A stretch of DNA of 5,819 nucleotides from DATEEW01 sp035273665 (GCA_035273665.1 DATEOW010000053.1:1-5819); one strand, 5' to 3'. Positions 1 through 5,819 are shown, numbered from the stretch's first letter. Numbers and translations: made by a program. The notes: generated from the sequence alone by a model not told the origin.

Positions 1-101
1 TCGCCTCGCTTGAGCAGCGCCTGTGCGTCGGACAGGTCGTCTGCAATGCTTGCCAGGGGACACAAGGTCAGCAGGAGCAGCGCTAAGGAAAAAGATCGCA
101 T
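1..101 (-). CDS. Exported protein, N-terminus only (cut by window edge)
   Basis: Read on the minus strand from an ATG at 101, the frame stays open for 33 codons to the window edge, so only the N-terminus is present. It begins MRSFSLALLLLTLCPLASIA and continues DDLSDAQALLKRG. This has the form of a Sec signal peptide: a short basic start (R2), a leucine-rich core at about residues 5-17, and a likely signal peptidase I site after SIA (residue 20). No lipobox is seen, since the cysteine at 14 is preceded by leucine. The ATG is the first possible ATG in frame, as the frame is closed by a stop at 138-140, but no Shine-Dalgarno is visible. The mature start looks helical, and TPR-type periplasmic proteins often sit next to cysS in betaproteobacteria. 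That identity is inference only, because the rest of the gene lies outside the window. It is divergent from cysS. Confidence 0.6.
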   Translation of the reverse strand, partial: MRSFSLALLLLTLCPLASIADDLSDAQALLKRG

Positions 102-107
102 ATCGAC

Positions 108-113
108 TATAAT
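108..113 (+). promoter_or_regulatory. Candidate -10 box for cysS
   Basis: A perfect TATAAT lies 97 bases before the cysS start and is followed by a GC-rich stretch. The hexamer 17 bases upstream (AAGGAA, 85-90) does not resemble TTGACA, and there is no TG extended -10. The call therefore rests on one hexamer plus its position in the divergent gap. A start near 120 would give a leader of about 90 bases. Confidence 0.35.
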
Positions 114-147
114 CGCGGCGCCGCAGCGCCTGGGAAATCAAGGCGCG

Positions 148-153
148 ATTCTA
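148..153 (-). promoter_or_regulatory. Candidate -10 box for the exported-protein gene
   Basis: Read on the minus strand this is TAGAAT, one mismatch from TATAAT. It would start a transcript near 141, about 40 bases before the ATG at 101. No good -35 hexamer is present at 16-19 bases upstream. Together with the plus-strand TATAAT at 108-113, it makes the two putative transcripts overlap at their 5' ends. Confidence 0.25.
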
Positions 154-210
154 ACAGTCGAAGCAAAGCGAATGCGCATTTGCGGCGGTTAAAACTGAGC
201 GCCTGCCCGC

Positions 211-1578
211 ATGCTTAAAATCTACAACACCCTCCATCGCCGCAAAGAAAGCTTTGTTCCGCTTGAGCCGGGCCGTGTGCGCATGTATGTCTGCGGCATG
301 ACCGTCTACGACTATTGCCATCTGGGACATGCTCGGGTCATGGTGGTCTTCGACATGGTGCAGCGCTGGCTGCGTCGAAGCGGTTACGCAGTCACCTATG
401 TCCGCAACATCACCGACATCGACGACAAGATCATCAAAAGAGCCGCAGAAAACAAGGAGTCGATCGAAGCGCTCACCGAGCGTTTCATTACCGCGATGAA
501 CGAGGATGCCGCCGCCCTGGGTGTGGAGAAACCGGATCATGAGCCACGCGCCACCGCCTACGTGGAAGATATGCTGAATATGATTGGCGTGCTGGAGAAG
601 AAGGGCTTCGCCTATCGAGCATCCGGCGGGGACGTGAATTACGCCGTGCGAAAATTCGAAGGCTACGGCAAGCTTTCCGGCAAATCGCTAGACGACCTGC
701 GCGCCGGTGAGCGCGTCGAGGTTGACCGCGATAAGAACGATCCTTTGGATTTCGTGCTATGGAAACGCGCGAAACCGGAGGAGCCCCACTGGCATTCCCA
801 GTTTGGCGATGGCCGTCCCGGCTGGCATATCGAATGTTCCGCAATGAGCAATAAACTGCTTGGCGCGTGTTTCGACATTCATGGTGGTGGGGAAGATCTG
901 CAATTTCCGCATCACGAAAACGAGATTGCACAATCCGAAGCAACCCATGACATGCAGTTCGTCAATTACTGGATGCACAATGGTTTCGTGCGCGTCGATG
1001 ACGAGAAGATGTCGAAATCGCTGGGCAACTTTTTCACCATTCGCGATGTATTGAAGGAATACGACGCCGAGGTCGTGCGGTTTTTTATCTTGCGTGCGCA
1101 TTATCGAAGCCCGCTCAATTATTCGGATGCGCACCTCAATGAGGCGAAGAGCGGACTGACTCGGCTGTACACTGCTTTGAAACATGCGCCGGCAGACACC
1201 GTTGAGGTGGATTGGGAAGCACCGCACGCCGTGGCGTTCCGCGACGCCATGAATGACGATTTCAATACGGCCGAAGCGATCGCCGCTTTATTTGAACTGG
1301 CCAATGAAGTCAACAAAACGAAATCTTCTACTTTCGCGGCGCAGCTGAAGGCTCTCGGTAAGGTCCTCGGGCTACTTCAGCGGGACGCGGCGATGTTCAT
1401 CCAGGGCGAGCTGCCTACAGGATGGACGACGGCCGCGATCGAAGAAGCCATCGCGGCACGGACTGCCGCGAAGAAGGCGAAAAATTTCGCCGAAGCGGAT
1501 GCCCTACGAAAAAAACTGGGTGACGCGGGGATCGTTCTGGAGGACGGTCCAGGCGGGACTACCTGGCGGCAGTCATAA
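211..1578 (+). CDS. cysS: Cysteinyl-tRNA synthetase
   Basis: Cytoplasmic class Ia aminoacyl-tRNA synthetase that activates cysteine with ATP and charges tRNA-Cys. The 455-residue protein is of normal family length and looks complete. The HIGH signature appears as HLGH at residues 37-40 and KMSKS is at 266-270. The zinc site that gives cysteine specificity is intact, with C28, C209, H234 (in PHHENE) and E238, at the same numbering as the E. coli enzyme. The WHIEC and HGGGEDLQFPHHENE segments (205-209 and 224-238) are typical of CysRS. The C-terminal third, with a lysine-rich helix near 412-436, is the anticodon-binding part. The ATG at 211 gives the canonical N-terminus MLKIYNT, although no strong Shine-Dalgarno precedes it. 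The gene is divergent from an exported-protein gene and convergent with argG, so it is probably transcribed alone. Confidence 0.98.
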   Translation: MLKIYNTLHRRKESFVPLEPGRVRMYVCGMTVYDYCHLGHARVMVVFDMVQRWLRRSGYAVTYVRNITDIDDKIIKRAAENKESIEALTERFITAMNEDAAALGVEKPDHEPRATAYVEDMLNMIGVLEKKGFAYRASGGDVNYAVRKFEGYGKLSGKSLDDLRAGERVEVDRDKNDPLDFVLWKRAKPEEPHWHSQFGDGRPGWHIECSAMSNKLLGACFDIHGGGEDLQFPHHENEIAQSEATHDMQFVNYWMHNGFVRVDDEKMSKSLGNFFTIRDVLKEYDAEVVRFFILRAHYRSPLNYSDAHLNEAKSGLTRLYTALKHAPADTVEVDWEAPHAVAFRDAMNDDFNTAEAIAALFELANEVNKTKSSTFAAQLKALGKVLGLLQRDAAMFIQGELPTGWTTAAIEEAIAARTAAKKAKNFAEADALRKKLGDAGIVLEDGPGGTTWRQS

Positions 1579-1591
1579 AACAGACGCCGCC
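1565..1591. other. Hairpin spanning the cysS stop codon
   Basis: GGCGGC (1565-1570) pairs with GCCGCC (1586-1591). Inside it GTC (1572-1574) pairs with GAC (1583-1585), with one bulged A at 1571 and an 8-base loop that holds the TAA stop. The stem is GC-rich and symmetric, so it can form in either transcript. No T-tract follows on either strand, so it is not a standard intrinsic terminator. It may be a 3'-end stabilising or pausing structure between the convergent cysS and argG, which lie only 34 bases apart. The pairing is seen directly; the role is inferred. Confidence 0.45.
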
Positions 1592-1612
1592 GCCTTCAGC
1601 GCCTGATCCTGA

Positions 1613-2848
1613 TCATTTGCGGCGCGTCTTGCGCTTTCCGGCTGCGATACGCATGCGCAATGCATTGAGCTTGATGAACCCTTCCGCATCCGCCTGGTTG
1701 TAGGCACCGGCATCTTCCTCGAAGGTCGAAATCTTGGTGTCGAACAAGGAGTCTTTCGCCGATTCGCGGCCGACGACCATGATGCTGCCTTTGTAGAGCT
1801 TCAGTTTGACGCGCCCACTGACGTTGCGCTGCGTATGATCGACGAGTACCTGGATTGCCTGTCGCTCCGGCGCCCACCAATAGCCGTTGTAAACGAGCGA
1901 AGCGTAGCGCGGCATGAGGTCATCTTTGAGATGCGCGACTTCGCGGTCCAAGCAAAGCGATTCGATTGCGCGGTGCGCCTTGAGCATGATCGTCCCTCCA
2001 GGCGTTTCATAGCAGCCTCGCGATTTCATGCCGACGTAGCGGTTCTCCACCAAGTCCTGACGACCGATCCCGTGTTTGCCTCCCAGTTCGTTCAGTTTGG
2101 CAAGGAGCTTCGCTGGCGACAGCGCTTTGCCGTTTACCGCGACTGGATCGCCGTTTTCATAATCGATGCTGATGTACTCGGCGCGGTTGGGCGCTTTCTC
2201 CGGCGACACACTCAAGCGCCACATATCGGCTTCCGGTTCGAAGTTCGGGTCTTCTAGAATCCCGCCTTCGTATGAGATATGTAGTAGGTTGGCATCCATG
2301 GAGTAGGGCGCGCCGCCTTTGCGTTTTTTTCCTTCGACGGGAATGCCATGCGTGTCGGCGTATGCGAGCAGTTTTTCCCGCGACGTGAGATCCCATTCGC
2401 GCCAGGGCGCGATGATTCGAATGGCAGGATTGAAAGCGTAGTAACCCAATTCAAAGCGCACTTGGTCATTGCCCTTGCCGGTCGCGCCATGCGAGACGGC
2501 GTCGGCGCCGGTGAGCTTGGCGATTTCCATTTGCCGTTTCGCAATCAACGGCCGTGCAATGGATGTCCCCAGTAGGTATTCGCCTTCATACAGCGCATTG
2601 ATGCGAAACATCGGGAAGACGAAATCGCGTACAAATTCTTCACGCAGATCGTCGATAAAAATTTCCTTCACGCCTGCTTGCTTGGCTTTGGCGCGCGCGG
2701 GTCCAAGCTCCTCACCTTGGCCGATGTCGGCCGTGAAGGTGACGACCTCGCAGTCATAAACATCCTGCAACCACTTCAGGATGACGGAGGTATCCAGGCC
2801 GCCCGAATAGGCGAGCACGACTTTTTTGATTTTCGACTTCTTGGTCAT
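1613..2848 (-). CDS. argG: Argininosuccinate synthase
   Basis: Joins citrulline and aspartate, using ATP through a citrullyl-AMP intermediate, to make argininosuccinate. This is the penultimate step of arginine synthesis, in the cytoplasm. The 411-residue protein is of normal length for the family. The N-type ATP pyrophosphatase P-loop is at residues 15-21 (SGGLDTS), and the second family signature GATGKGNDQVRFE is at 121-133. The C-terminus ends in a very basic tail (GKRKTRRK). It is the last gene of argD-argF-argG, 38 bases after argF. No Shine-Dalgarno is visible before the ATG; the start is instead preceded by a short tandem TCAC repeat. The start is supported by the typical spacing of about 14 residues before the P-loop. 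The gap contains no evident promoter or terminator, so cotranscription with argF is likely. argH, the next step, is not in the window. Confidence 0.98.
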   Translation of the reverse strand: MTKKSKIKKVVLAYSGGLDTSVILKWLQDVYDCEVVTFTADIGQGEELGPARAKAKQAGVKEIFIDDLREEFVRDFVFPMFRINALYEGEYLLGTSIARPLIAKRQMEIAKLTGADAVSHGATGKGNDQVRFELGYYAFNPAIRIIAPWREWDLTSREKLLAYADTHGIPVEGKKRKGGAPYSMDANLLHISYEGGILEDPNFEPEADMWRLSVSPEKAPNRAEYISIDYENGDPVAVNGKALSPAKLLAKLNELGGKHGIGRQDLVENRYVGMKSRGCYETPGGTIMLKAHRAIESLCLDREVAHLKDDLMPRYASLVYNGYWWAPERQAIQVLVDHTQRNVSGRVKLKLYKGSIMVVGRESAKDSLFDTKISTFEEDAGAYNQADAEGFIKLNALRMRIAAGKRKTRRK

Positions 2849-2886
2849 GTGAGTGAGTAAAGCGAAGGTAGATTAAGTGACGGACG

Positions 2887-3804
2887 CTACACGCGCCCGA
2901 GGAGCAGATATTCCATCAGCGCCTTTTGCGTGTGCAATCTGTTTTCGGCTTCGTCCCAGACGGCACTTTGCGGCCCGTCGATGACTTCAGCGGCGACTTC
3001 CTCGCCGCGGTGCGCGGGCAAGCAATGCATGAACAAAGCGTCGGGTTTGGCGGCGCGCATCATGTCGGCGTCCACCATCCAGTCGGCAAAGGCTTTGATT
3101 CGAGCTTCGTTTTCGGCCTCAAAACCCATGCTCGTCCAGACGTCAGTAGTGACTAAGTCTGCCTCCCTGGCTGCGTGCATCGGATCGGGGAAGCTTTCGA
3201 AATTGTCAGTGCCATAGAGGCCCGCACGTTCGGCTTCGACCTCATAGCCGGGCGGCGTCGAAACATGCACATTGAAGCCCAATACTTCGGCCGCTTGCAG
3301 CCAAGTGTTACAGACGTTATTCGAATCGCCGATCCATGCGACGGTTTTGCCGCGGATACTGCCGCGATGCTCAATATACGTGTAGATGTCGGCCAGTACT
3401 TGGCAAGGGTGGTATTCGTTGGTCAAGCCGTTGATCACCGGAACGCGTGAATTGCCGGCGAAGCGTTCGATGATGTCCTGCTCGAAGGTGCGAATCATCA
3501 CAATGTCGACCATGCGCGAGATCACTTGTGCCGCATCCTCGACCGGTTCGCCGCGTCCCAATTGTGTGTCACGCGTATTGAGATAAATCGCAGCTCCGCC
3601 GAGCTGATGCATGCCCGCTTCGAAGGAGAGCCGGGTACGTGTCGACTGCTTCTCGAAGATCATGGCGAGTGTGCGGTCTTCCAGCGGCCAATAACGCTCA
3701 TAACGCTTGAATTTCTCTTTTATCCACCGGGTGCGAGCGAAGAGATACTCGTACTCGCTCGCTGAAAGATCCTTGAATTGCAGGTAGTGTTTCGGCGCGT
3801 TCAT
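2887..3804 (-). CDS. argF: Ornithine carbamoyltransferase
   Basis: Anabolic enzyme that transfers the carbamoyl group from carbamoyl phosphate to ornithine, giving citrulline; cytoplasmic, and a trimer in this family. The 305-residue protein has the carbamoyl phosphate loop STRTR at 54-58, the HPCQVLAD motif at 132-139, DVWTSMG (ornithine-binding SMG loop) at 221-227, and the catalytic HCLP motif at 260-263. All key residues are present. The length fits anabolic OTC, and the absence of arcA or arcC neighbours argues against a catabolic role. Its ATG overlaps the argD stop codon by 4 bases (ATGA at 3804-3801), which implies translational coupling to argD. Its product feeds ArgG, encoded immediately downstream. 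Confidence 0.98.
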   Translation of the reverse strand: MNAPKHYLQFKDLSASEYEYLFARTRWIKEKFKRYERYWPLEDRTLAMIFEKQSTRTRLSFEAGMHQLGGAAIYLNTRDTQLGRGEPVEDAAQVISRMVDIVMIRTFEQDIIERFAGNSRVPVINGLTNEYHPCQVLADIYTYIEHRGSIRGKTVAWIGDSNNVCNTWLQAAEVLGFNVHVSTPPGYEVEAERAGLYGTDNFESFPDPMHAAREADLVTTDVWTSMGFEAENEARIKAFADWMVDADMMRAAKPDALFMHCLPAHRGEEVAAEVIDGPQSAVWDEAENRLHTQKALMEYLLLGRV

Positions 3805-4994
3805 GATGCGGCGGCCTGAGGCTGCGCAAGGAAGGTCTTAATCAAAGGAACAAGAATTGAGACGATTTCCTGCGCTTCGGCCGCGCTAAGAATGAGGGGC
3901 GGCAATAGGCGCACAACCTTGTCGGCCGTGACATTGATCAGTAGGCCGGCGTCAAGCGCCTGCTTAACCAAGTCGCCGCAAGGACGGTCCAATTCAATCC
4001 CGATCATGAGACCCATGCCACGCACCTCAACCACGCCAGGCGTATCGCTGAGTGCCTGACGAAGACCCAGGCGTAGTCCGCCGCCGATTTCCACGGCGCG
4101 TTTCATTAGCTGATCTTCCTCGATGACTCGTAGCGTCGTCAGTGCGGCTGCGCAAACGAGGGGGCCGCCACCAAAGGTCGTACCGTGATTGCCGGGCTTG
4201 AATACACCCGCGGCTTTGCCGGTTGCAAGGCACGCGCCGATCGGAACGCCGGAACCCAGTCCTTTCGCAAGCGCCATGACATCGGGCAATACCTCGGAAT
4301 GTTGGAATCCAAACCAATGACCGGTGCGGCCGACGCCGCTTTGCACTTCATCGATCATCAATAGCCAGCCGCGCTCGTCGCAGATTTTGCGCAGGAATTT
4401 AAGATAGTCGATATCCGCGACATGAATCCCGCCTTCTCCTTGCAGCACTTCGAGCAGGACGGCGACGATATTGCGATTGTTCTCCGCTGCCTGTTGTACG
4501 GCTTTTGCGTCGTTGTAAGGAACGCGCACGAAACCGCTCATCAGCGGTTCGAAACCGGCTTGCGCTTTGCGGCTGCCCGTTGCAGACAAAGTCGCCAGGG
4601 TGCGCCCATGCCAAGCCCGCTCCATGACGATGATCGAGGCGTTCTGTACGCCTTGCTGATGTCCATACAAACGGGCGAGTTTGATGGCGCATTCGTTCGC
4701 CTCAGCGCCCGAATTACAGAAAAAAGCCTCCTGCATGCCGGATAGCGCGCAAAGCCGATCCGCCAATTCGGCCTGTTCTTGAACCGTATAGATGTTGGAG
4801 GTGTGGATGACTTTTGCGGCTTGATCGCAAATCGCCTTCACGAGTTTTGGATGCCCATGGCCCAAGCCCGAAACGGCGATGCCCGCCAAAGCGTCCAGAT
4901 AGCGTTTGCCGGCCTCATCCCACAGCCATGCGCCTTTCCCATGCGTAAAGGACACGGGCAGACGGTTATAAGTGTTCATTAAATGCGAAGTCAT
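3801..4994 (-). CDS. argD: Acetylornithine aminotransferase
   Basis: PLP-dependent class III aminotransferase that converts N-acetylglutamate semialdehyde plus glutamate to N-acetylornithine. In many bacteria the same enzyme also serves as the succinyldiaminopimelate aminotransferase of lysine synthesis. The 397-residue protein has NSGAEAN at 94-100, the cofactor-contacting aspartate D215 in MIDEVQSG, the Schiff-base lysine K244 in ALAKGLGSG, and GTTFGGGP at 271-278. The first ATG (4994) gives MTSHLMNTYNRLPV, which fits relatives. A second ATG at 4979 (MNTYNRLPV) is possible, and neither has a visible Shine-Dalgarno. It is the first gene of argD-argF-argG and lies just after the terminator of a tRNA-Thr gene, so its own promoter is unclear. 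The 4-base overlap with argF indicates coupled translation. Confidence 0.97.
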   Translation of the reverse strand: MTSHLMNTYNRLPVSFTHGKGAWLWDEAGKRYLDALAGIAVSGLGHGHPKLVKAICDQAAKVIHTSNIYTVQEQAELADRLCALSGMQEAFFCNSGAEANECAIKLARLYGHQQGVQNASIIVMERAWHGRTLATLSATGSRKAQAGFEPLMSGFVRVPYNDAKAVQQAAENNRNIVAVLLEVLQGEGGIHVADIDYLKFLRKICDERGWLLMIDEVQSGVGRTGHWFGFQHSEVLPDVMALAKGLGSGVPIGACLATGKAAGVFKPGNHGTTFGGGPLVCAAALTTLRVIEEDQLMKRAVEIGGGLRLGLRQALSDTPGVVEVRGMGLMIGIELDRPCGDLVKQALDAGLLINVTADKVVRLLPPLILSAAEAQEIVSILVPLIKTFLAQPQAAAS

Positions 4995-5009
4995 GGCATC
5001 GCAAGACCC

Positions 5010-5038
5010 AAAAAATAAAACGGCGGCCTTTGCCGCCA
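5010..5038 (-). terminator. Intrinsic terminator after tRNA-Thr
   Basis: On the minus strand GGCGGC and GCCGCC form a 6-bp all-GC stem around an AAAG loop (5037-5022), with a possible extra wobble pair. It is followed by GTTTTATTTTTT (5021-5010). This is a textbook intrinsic terminator for the tRNA transcript. It sits only 15 bases before the argD start, so it also separates the tRNA promoter from the arg genes. A further CCAAAA/TTTTGG pairing (5046-5041 with 5013-5008) could lengthen the stem. Confidence 0.85.
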
Positions 5039-5043
5039 GATTT

Positions 5044-5119
<76 letters not shown>

Positions 5120-5132
5120 ACGCGAGGGGCGA

Positions 5133-5141
5133 ATTATAGCA
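5133..5141 (-). promoter_or_regulatory. Extended -10 promoter of tRNA-Thr
   Basis: On the minus strand the sequence is TGCTATAAT, a perfect -10 with the TG extension, ending 13 bases before the mature tRNA 5' end. No recognisable -35 lies 17 bases upstream, which is tolerable for an extended -10. The stretch between the -10 and the tRNA (TTCGCCCCTCGCG) is GC-rich, like the discriminators of stringently controlled stable RNA promoters. That regulation is inferred. Confidence 0.7.
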
Positions 5142-5221
5142 GCGGCTTCCCTCTGGCGGGGCGACGTATCTCGCTGTGCGGATGAGGGCTTTCTTCCTTG
5201 GTCCACCGCCGCTTCCTTCTT

Positions 5222-5251
5222 ATCCTTCAAGGCGTTTGAGCAGTGAAGGAT
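5222..5251. repeat. Inverted repeat, 8-bp perfect arms
   Basis: ATCCTTCA (5222-5229) and TGAAGGAT (5244-5251) are exact reverse complements, separated by 14 bases. It lies about 125 bases before the pilin start and about 105 bases outside the tRNA gene. It may be an operator or an RNA hairpin; no T-tract follows, so it is not a terminator. Confidence 0.55.
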
Positions 5252-5266
5252 GTGAAATTTTGCTCA
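5237..5266. repeat. Second inverted repeat interlocked with the first
   Basis: TGAGCA (5237-5242) and TGCTCA (5261-5266) are exact reverse complements with 18 bases between. The left arm lies in the loop of the 5222-5251 repeat and the right arm lies beyond it. The two pairings could thus form a pseudoknot-like arrangement or be separate protein sites. Six-base arms can arise by chance. Confidence 0.35.
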
Positions 5267-5324
5267 TTATTTTGTCCGCGGCGAACCGCTCATGCCGTCA
5301 AAACGTCCGGTAGTCGGTGTTCGT

Positions 5325-5353
5325 TTGATCGGAAGAAGGGTCGTTCCTATCCT
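5325..5353 (+). promoter_or_regulatory. Candidate sigma70 promoter of the pilin gene
   Basis: TTGATC (5325-5330), 17 bases, then TATCCT (5348-5353). Each hexamer matches consensus at four of six positions and the spacing is ideal. Transcription would start near 5360, leaving a leader of about 16 bases that still includes the GGAG ribosome site. Some type IV pilins use sigma54 instead, but no such promoter is evident here. Confidence 0.35.
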
Positions 5354-5364
5354 TAGCCAAACTT

Positions 5365-5368
5365 GGAG
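5365..5368 (+). promoter_or_regulatory. Ribosome binding site that fixes the pilin start
   Basis: GGAG stands 7 bases before the ATG at 5376. It is the clearest Shine-Dalgarno in the window and supports this start over the upstream in-frame ATG at 5292. Confidence 0.75.
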
Positions 5369-5375
5369 CACAGCT

Positions 5376-5801
5376 ATGTATAAGCAAAACGGTTTCAGCT
5401 TAATTGAACTCATGATCGTTGTGGCGATCGTCGGCATTCTGTCTGCAGTAGCGCTTCCTGCTTATGCCGATTACATCACCCGCGGGAAGTTGAGCGAGAT
5501 GCGGGCCTTGCTGGATGGCCACCGCGTGAAAATGGAACAGTACTTCCAAGATAACCGCACATATGTAGGCGCTTGCGCTTCAGCGTTGGCGATACCCCCC
5601 ACTTCCGACAACTGGACAATCACTTGTCCGGTCGAAGGTGCCGCGACCTACACGCTTCTCGCGACGGCCTCAGGCACCGGCCCGGCGGGTTTTAGTTTCA
5701 ATGTGAATCAGGGTAATGTCAAAACCACCGTCAGCGTGGGTACCGGATGGGATATGCCCGGAGGCAATTGCTGGGTTATGAAAAAAGGCGGGGTATGTTG
5801 A
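5376..5801 (+). CDS. Type IV prepilin, PilE-like minor pilin
   Basis: A 141-residue class IVa prepilin. The short basic leader MYKQNG is followed by the prepilin peptidase site G6/F7 and the hydrophobic helix FSLIELMIVVAIVGIL (7-22), with the conserved glutamate at mature position 5. The helix continues amphipathic through ALPAYADYITRGKLSEMRALL, as in pilin alpha-1. The segment RVKMEQYFQDNRTY (50-63) and the ending NCWVMKKGGVC are familiar from betaproteobacterial PilE-type minor pilins. Cysteines at 67, 84, 132 and 141 could make two disulfides, the last closing a C-terminal loop. The product would be cleaved and N-methylated by PilD and inserted into the inner membrane for assembly into a type IV pilus or related pseudopilus. 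The start at 5376 is set by GGAG and the leader form. A major pilin or general pseudopilin role cannot be fully excluded. Confidence 0.9.
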   Translation: MYKQNGFSLIELMIVVAIVGILSAVALPAYADYITRGKLSEMRALLDGHRVKMEQYFQDNRTYVGACASALAIPPTSDNWTITCPVEGAATYTLLATASGTGPAGFSFNVNQGNVKTTVSVGTGWDMPGGNCWVMKKGGVC

Positions 5802-5819
5802 GATCCTTTTCTTATCGCC
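5795..5819 (+). CDS. Start of a further gene, possibly another prepilin (cut by window edge)
   Basis: An ATG at 5795 overlaps the pilin stop (TGA at 5799-5801) in a different frame, and the frame MLRSFSYR runs open to the window end. AAGG at 5785-5788 gives a Shine-Dalgarno 6 bases before it. Overlap plus ribosome site suggests a translationally coupled downstream gene. The short arginine-containing start would suit the leader of another prepilin such as a FimT/GspH-type protein, which often neighbours such pilins in betaproteobacteria. With eight residues visible, this identity is inference. Confidence 0.45.

Larger units (their letters stand above)
5120..5375. other. Non-coding region between tRNA-Thr and pilin gene
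   Basis: About 256 bases without a convincing gene. It holds the tRNA promoter at the left, a pyrimidine-rich plus-strand stretch (about 5189-5228), two interlocking inverted repeats (5222-5266), and a candidate pilin promoter (5325-5353). An upstream in-frame ATG at 5292 would extend the pilin by 28 residues, but those residues look unselected and would spoil the prepilin leader. I saw no good sigma54 -24/-12 pair: the nearest GG...GC (5248-5263) has 12 rather than 10 bases between. Confidence 0.6.

Noticed and set aside
757..1227. Long minus-strand open frame (156 codons) inside cysS, with another at 488-943
   Set aside because: They lie wholly within a strongly conserved synthetase gene, have no recognisable domain and no ribosome site, and are explained by GC-rich antisense coding shadow.
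1835..2257. Plus-strand open frame of 140 codons antisense to argG
   Set aside because: It overlaps the conserved core of argG, and its composition follows the argG codons in reverse; no independent evidence of a gene.
4422..4745. Plus-strand open frame of 107 codons antisense to argD
   Set aside because: It lies within conserved aminotransferase sequence, with no domain, promoter or ribosome site.
4970..5010. Possible ArgR operator before argD (AT-rich CGCATTTAATGAAC)
   Set aside because: It only loosely resembles an ARG box half, is not palindromic and lies inside the argD reading frame.
5248..5264. Sigma54-like GG...GC pair before the pilin
   Set aside because: The spacing between GG and GC is 12 bases instead of 10 and the flanking bases do not match the consensus.
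5292..5375. Upstream start that would extend the pilin by 28 residues
   Set aside because: It would give an implausible 34-residue leader, and the ATG at 5376 has GGAG at ideal spacing and the typical short prepilin leader.

Overview
The window looks like ordinary chromosomal DNA from a betaproteobacterium (Nitrosomonadales or Burkholderiales type). This rests on protein style, on the argD-argF-argG order and on the minor pilin type; it is inference, not a database result. The layout is compact and dominated by housekeeping genes. I found no mobile element, CRISPR array, prophage gene or defence system, and no sign of a wholly new system. The most useful loose ends lie in the non-coding stretches and at the right edge.

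Left part (1-1578): the first 101 bases hold the N-terminus of an exported protein on the minus strand, cut by the window edge. It is divergent from cysS (plus strand, 211-1578), a complete cysteinyl-tRNA synthetase with all zinc ligands and both class I signatures. The 109-base gap has a -10-like hexamer for each direction. A hairpin covers the cysS stop codon, in the short convergent gap to argG.

Middle part (1613-5119, all minus strand): read in the direction of transcription the order is tRNA-Thr(CGT), an intrinsic terminator, argD, argF, argG. ArgD makes N-acetylornithine, ArgF turns ornithine and carbamoyl phosphate into citrulline, and ArgG joins citrulline to aspartate. These are three steps of arginine synthesis; the deacetylation step and argH must lie elsewhere. 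argD and argF overlap by 4 bases and argF-argG are 38 bases apart, so the three probably form one operon. Its promoter is not obvious, because the terminator lies only 15 bases upstream of the argD start.

Right part (5120-5819): a non-coding stretch of about 256 bases separates the tRNA from a plus-strand type IV prepilin gene (5376-5801). The stretch contains the tRNA promoter, two interlocking inverted repeats and a candidate sigma70 promoter for the pilin. The pilin resembles PilE-type minor pilins. The start codon of a further gene overlaps its stop, so the window probably ends at the beginning of a minor pilin operon.
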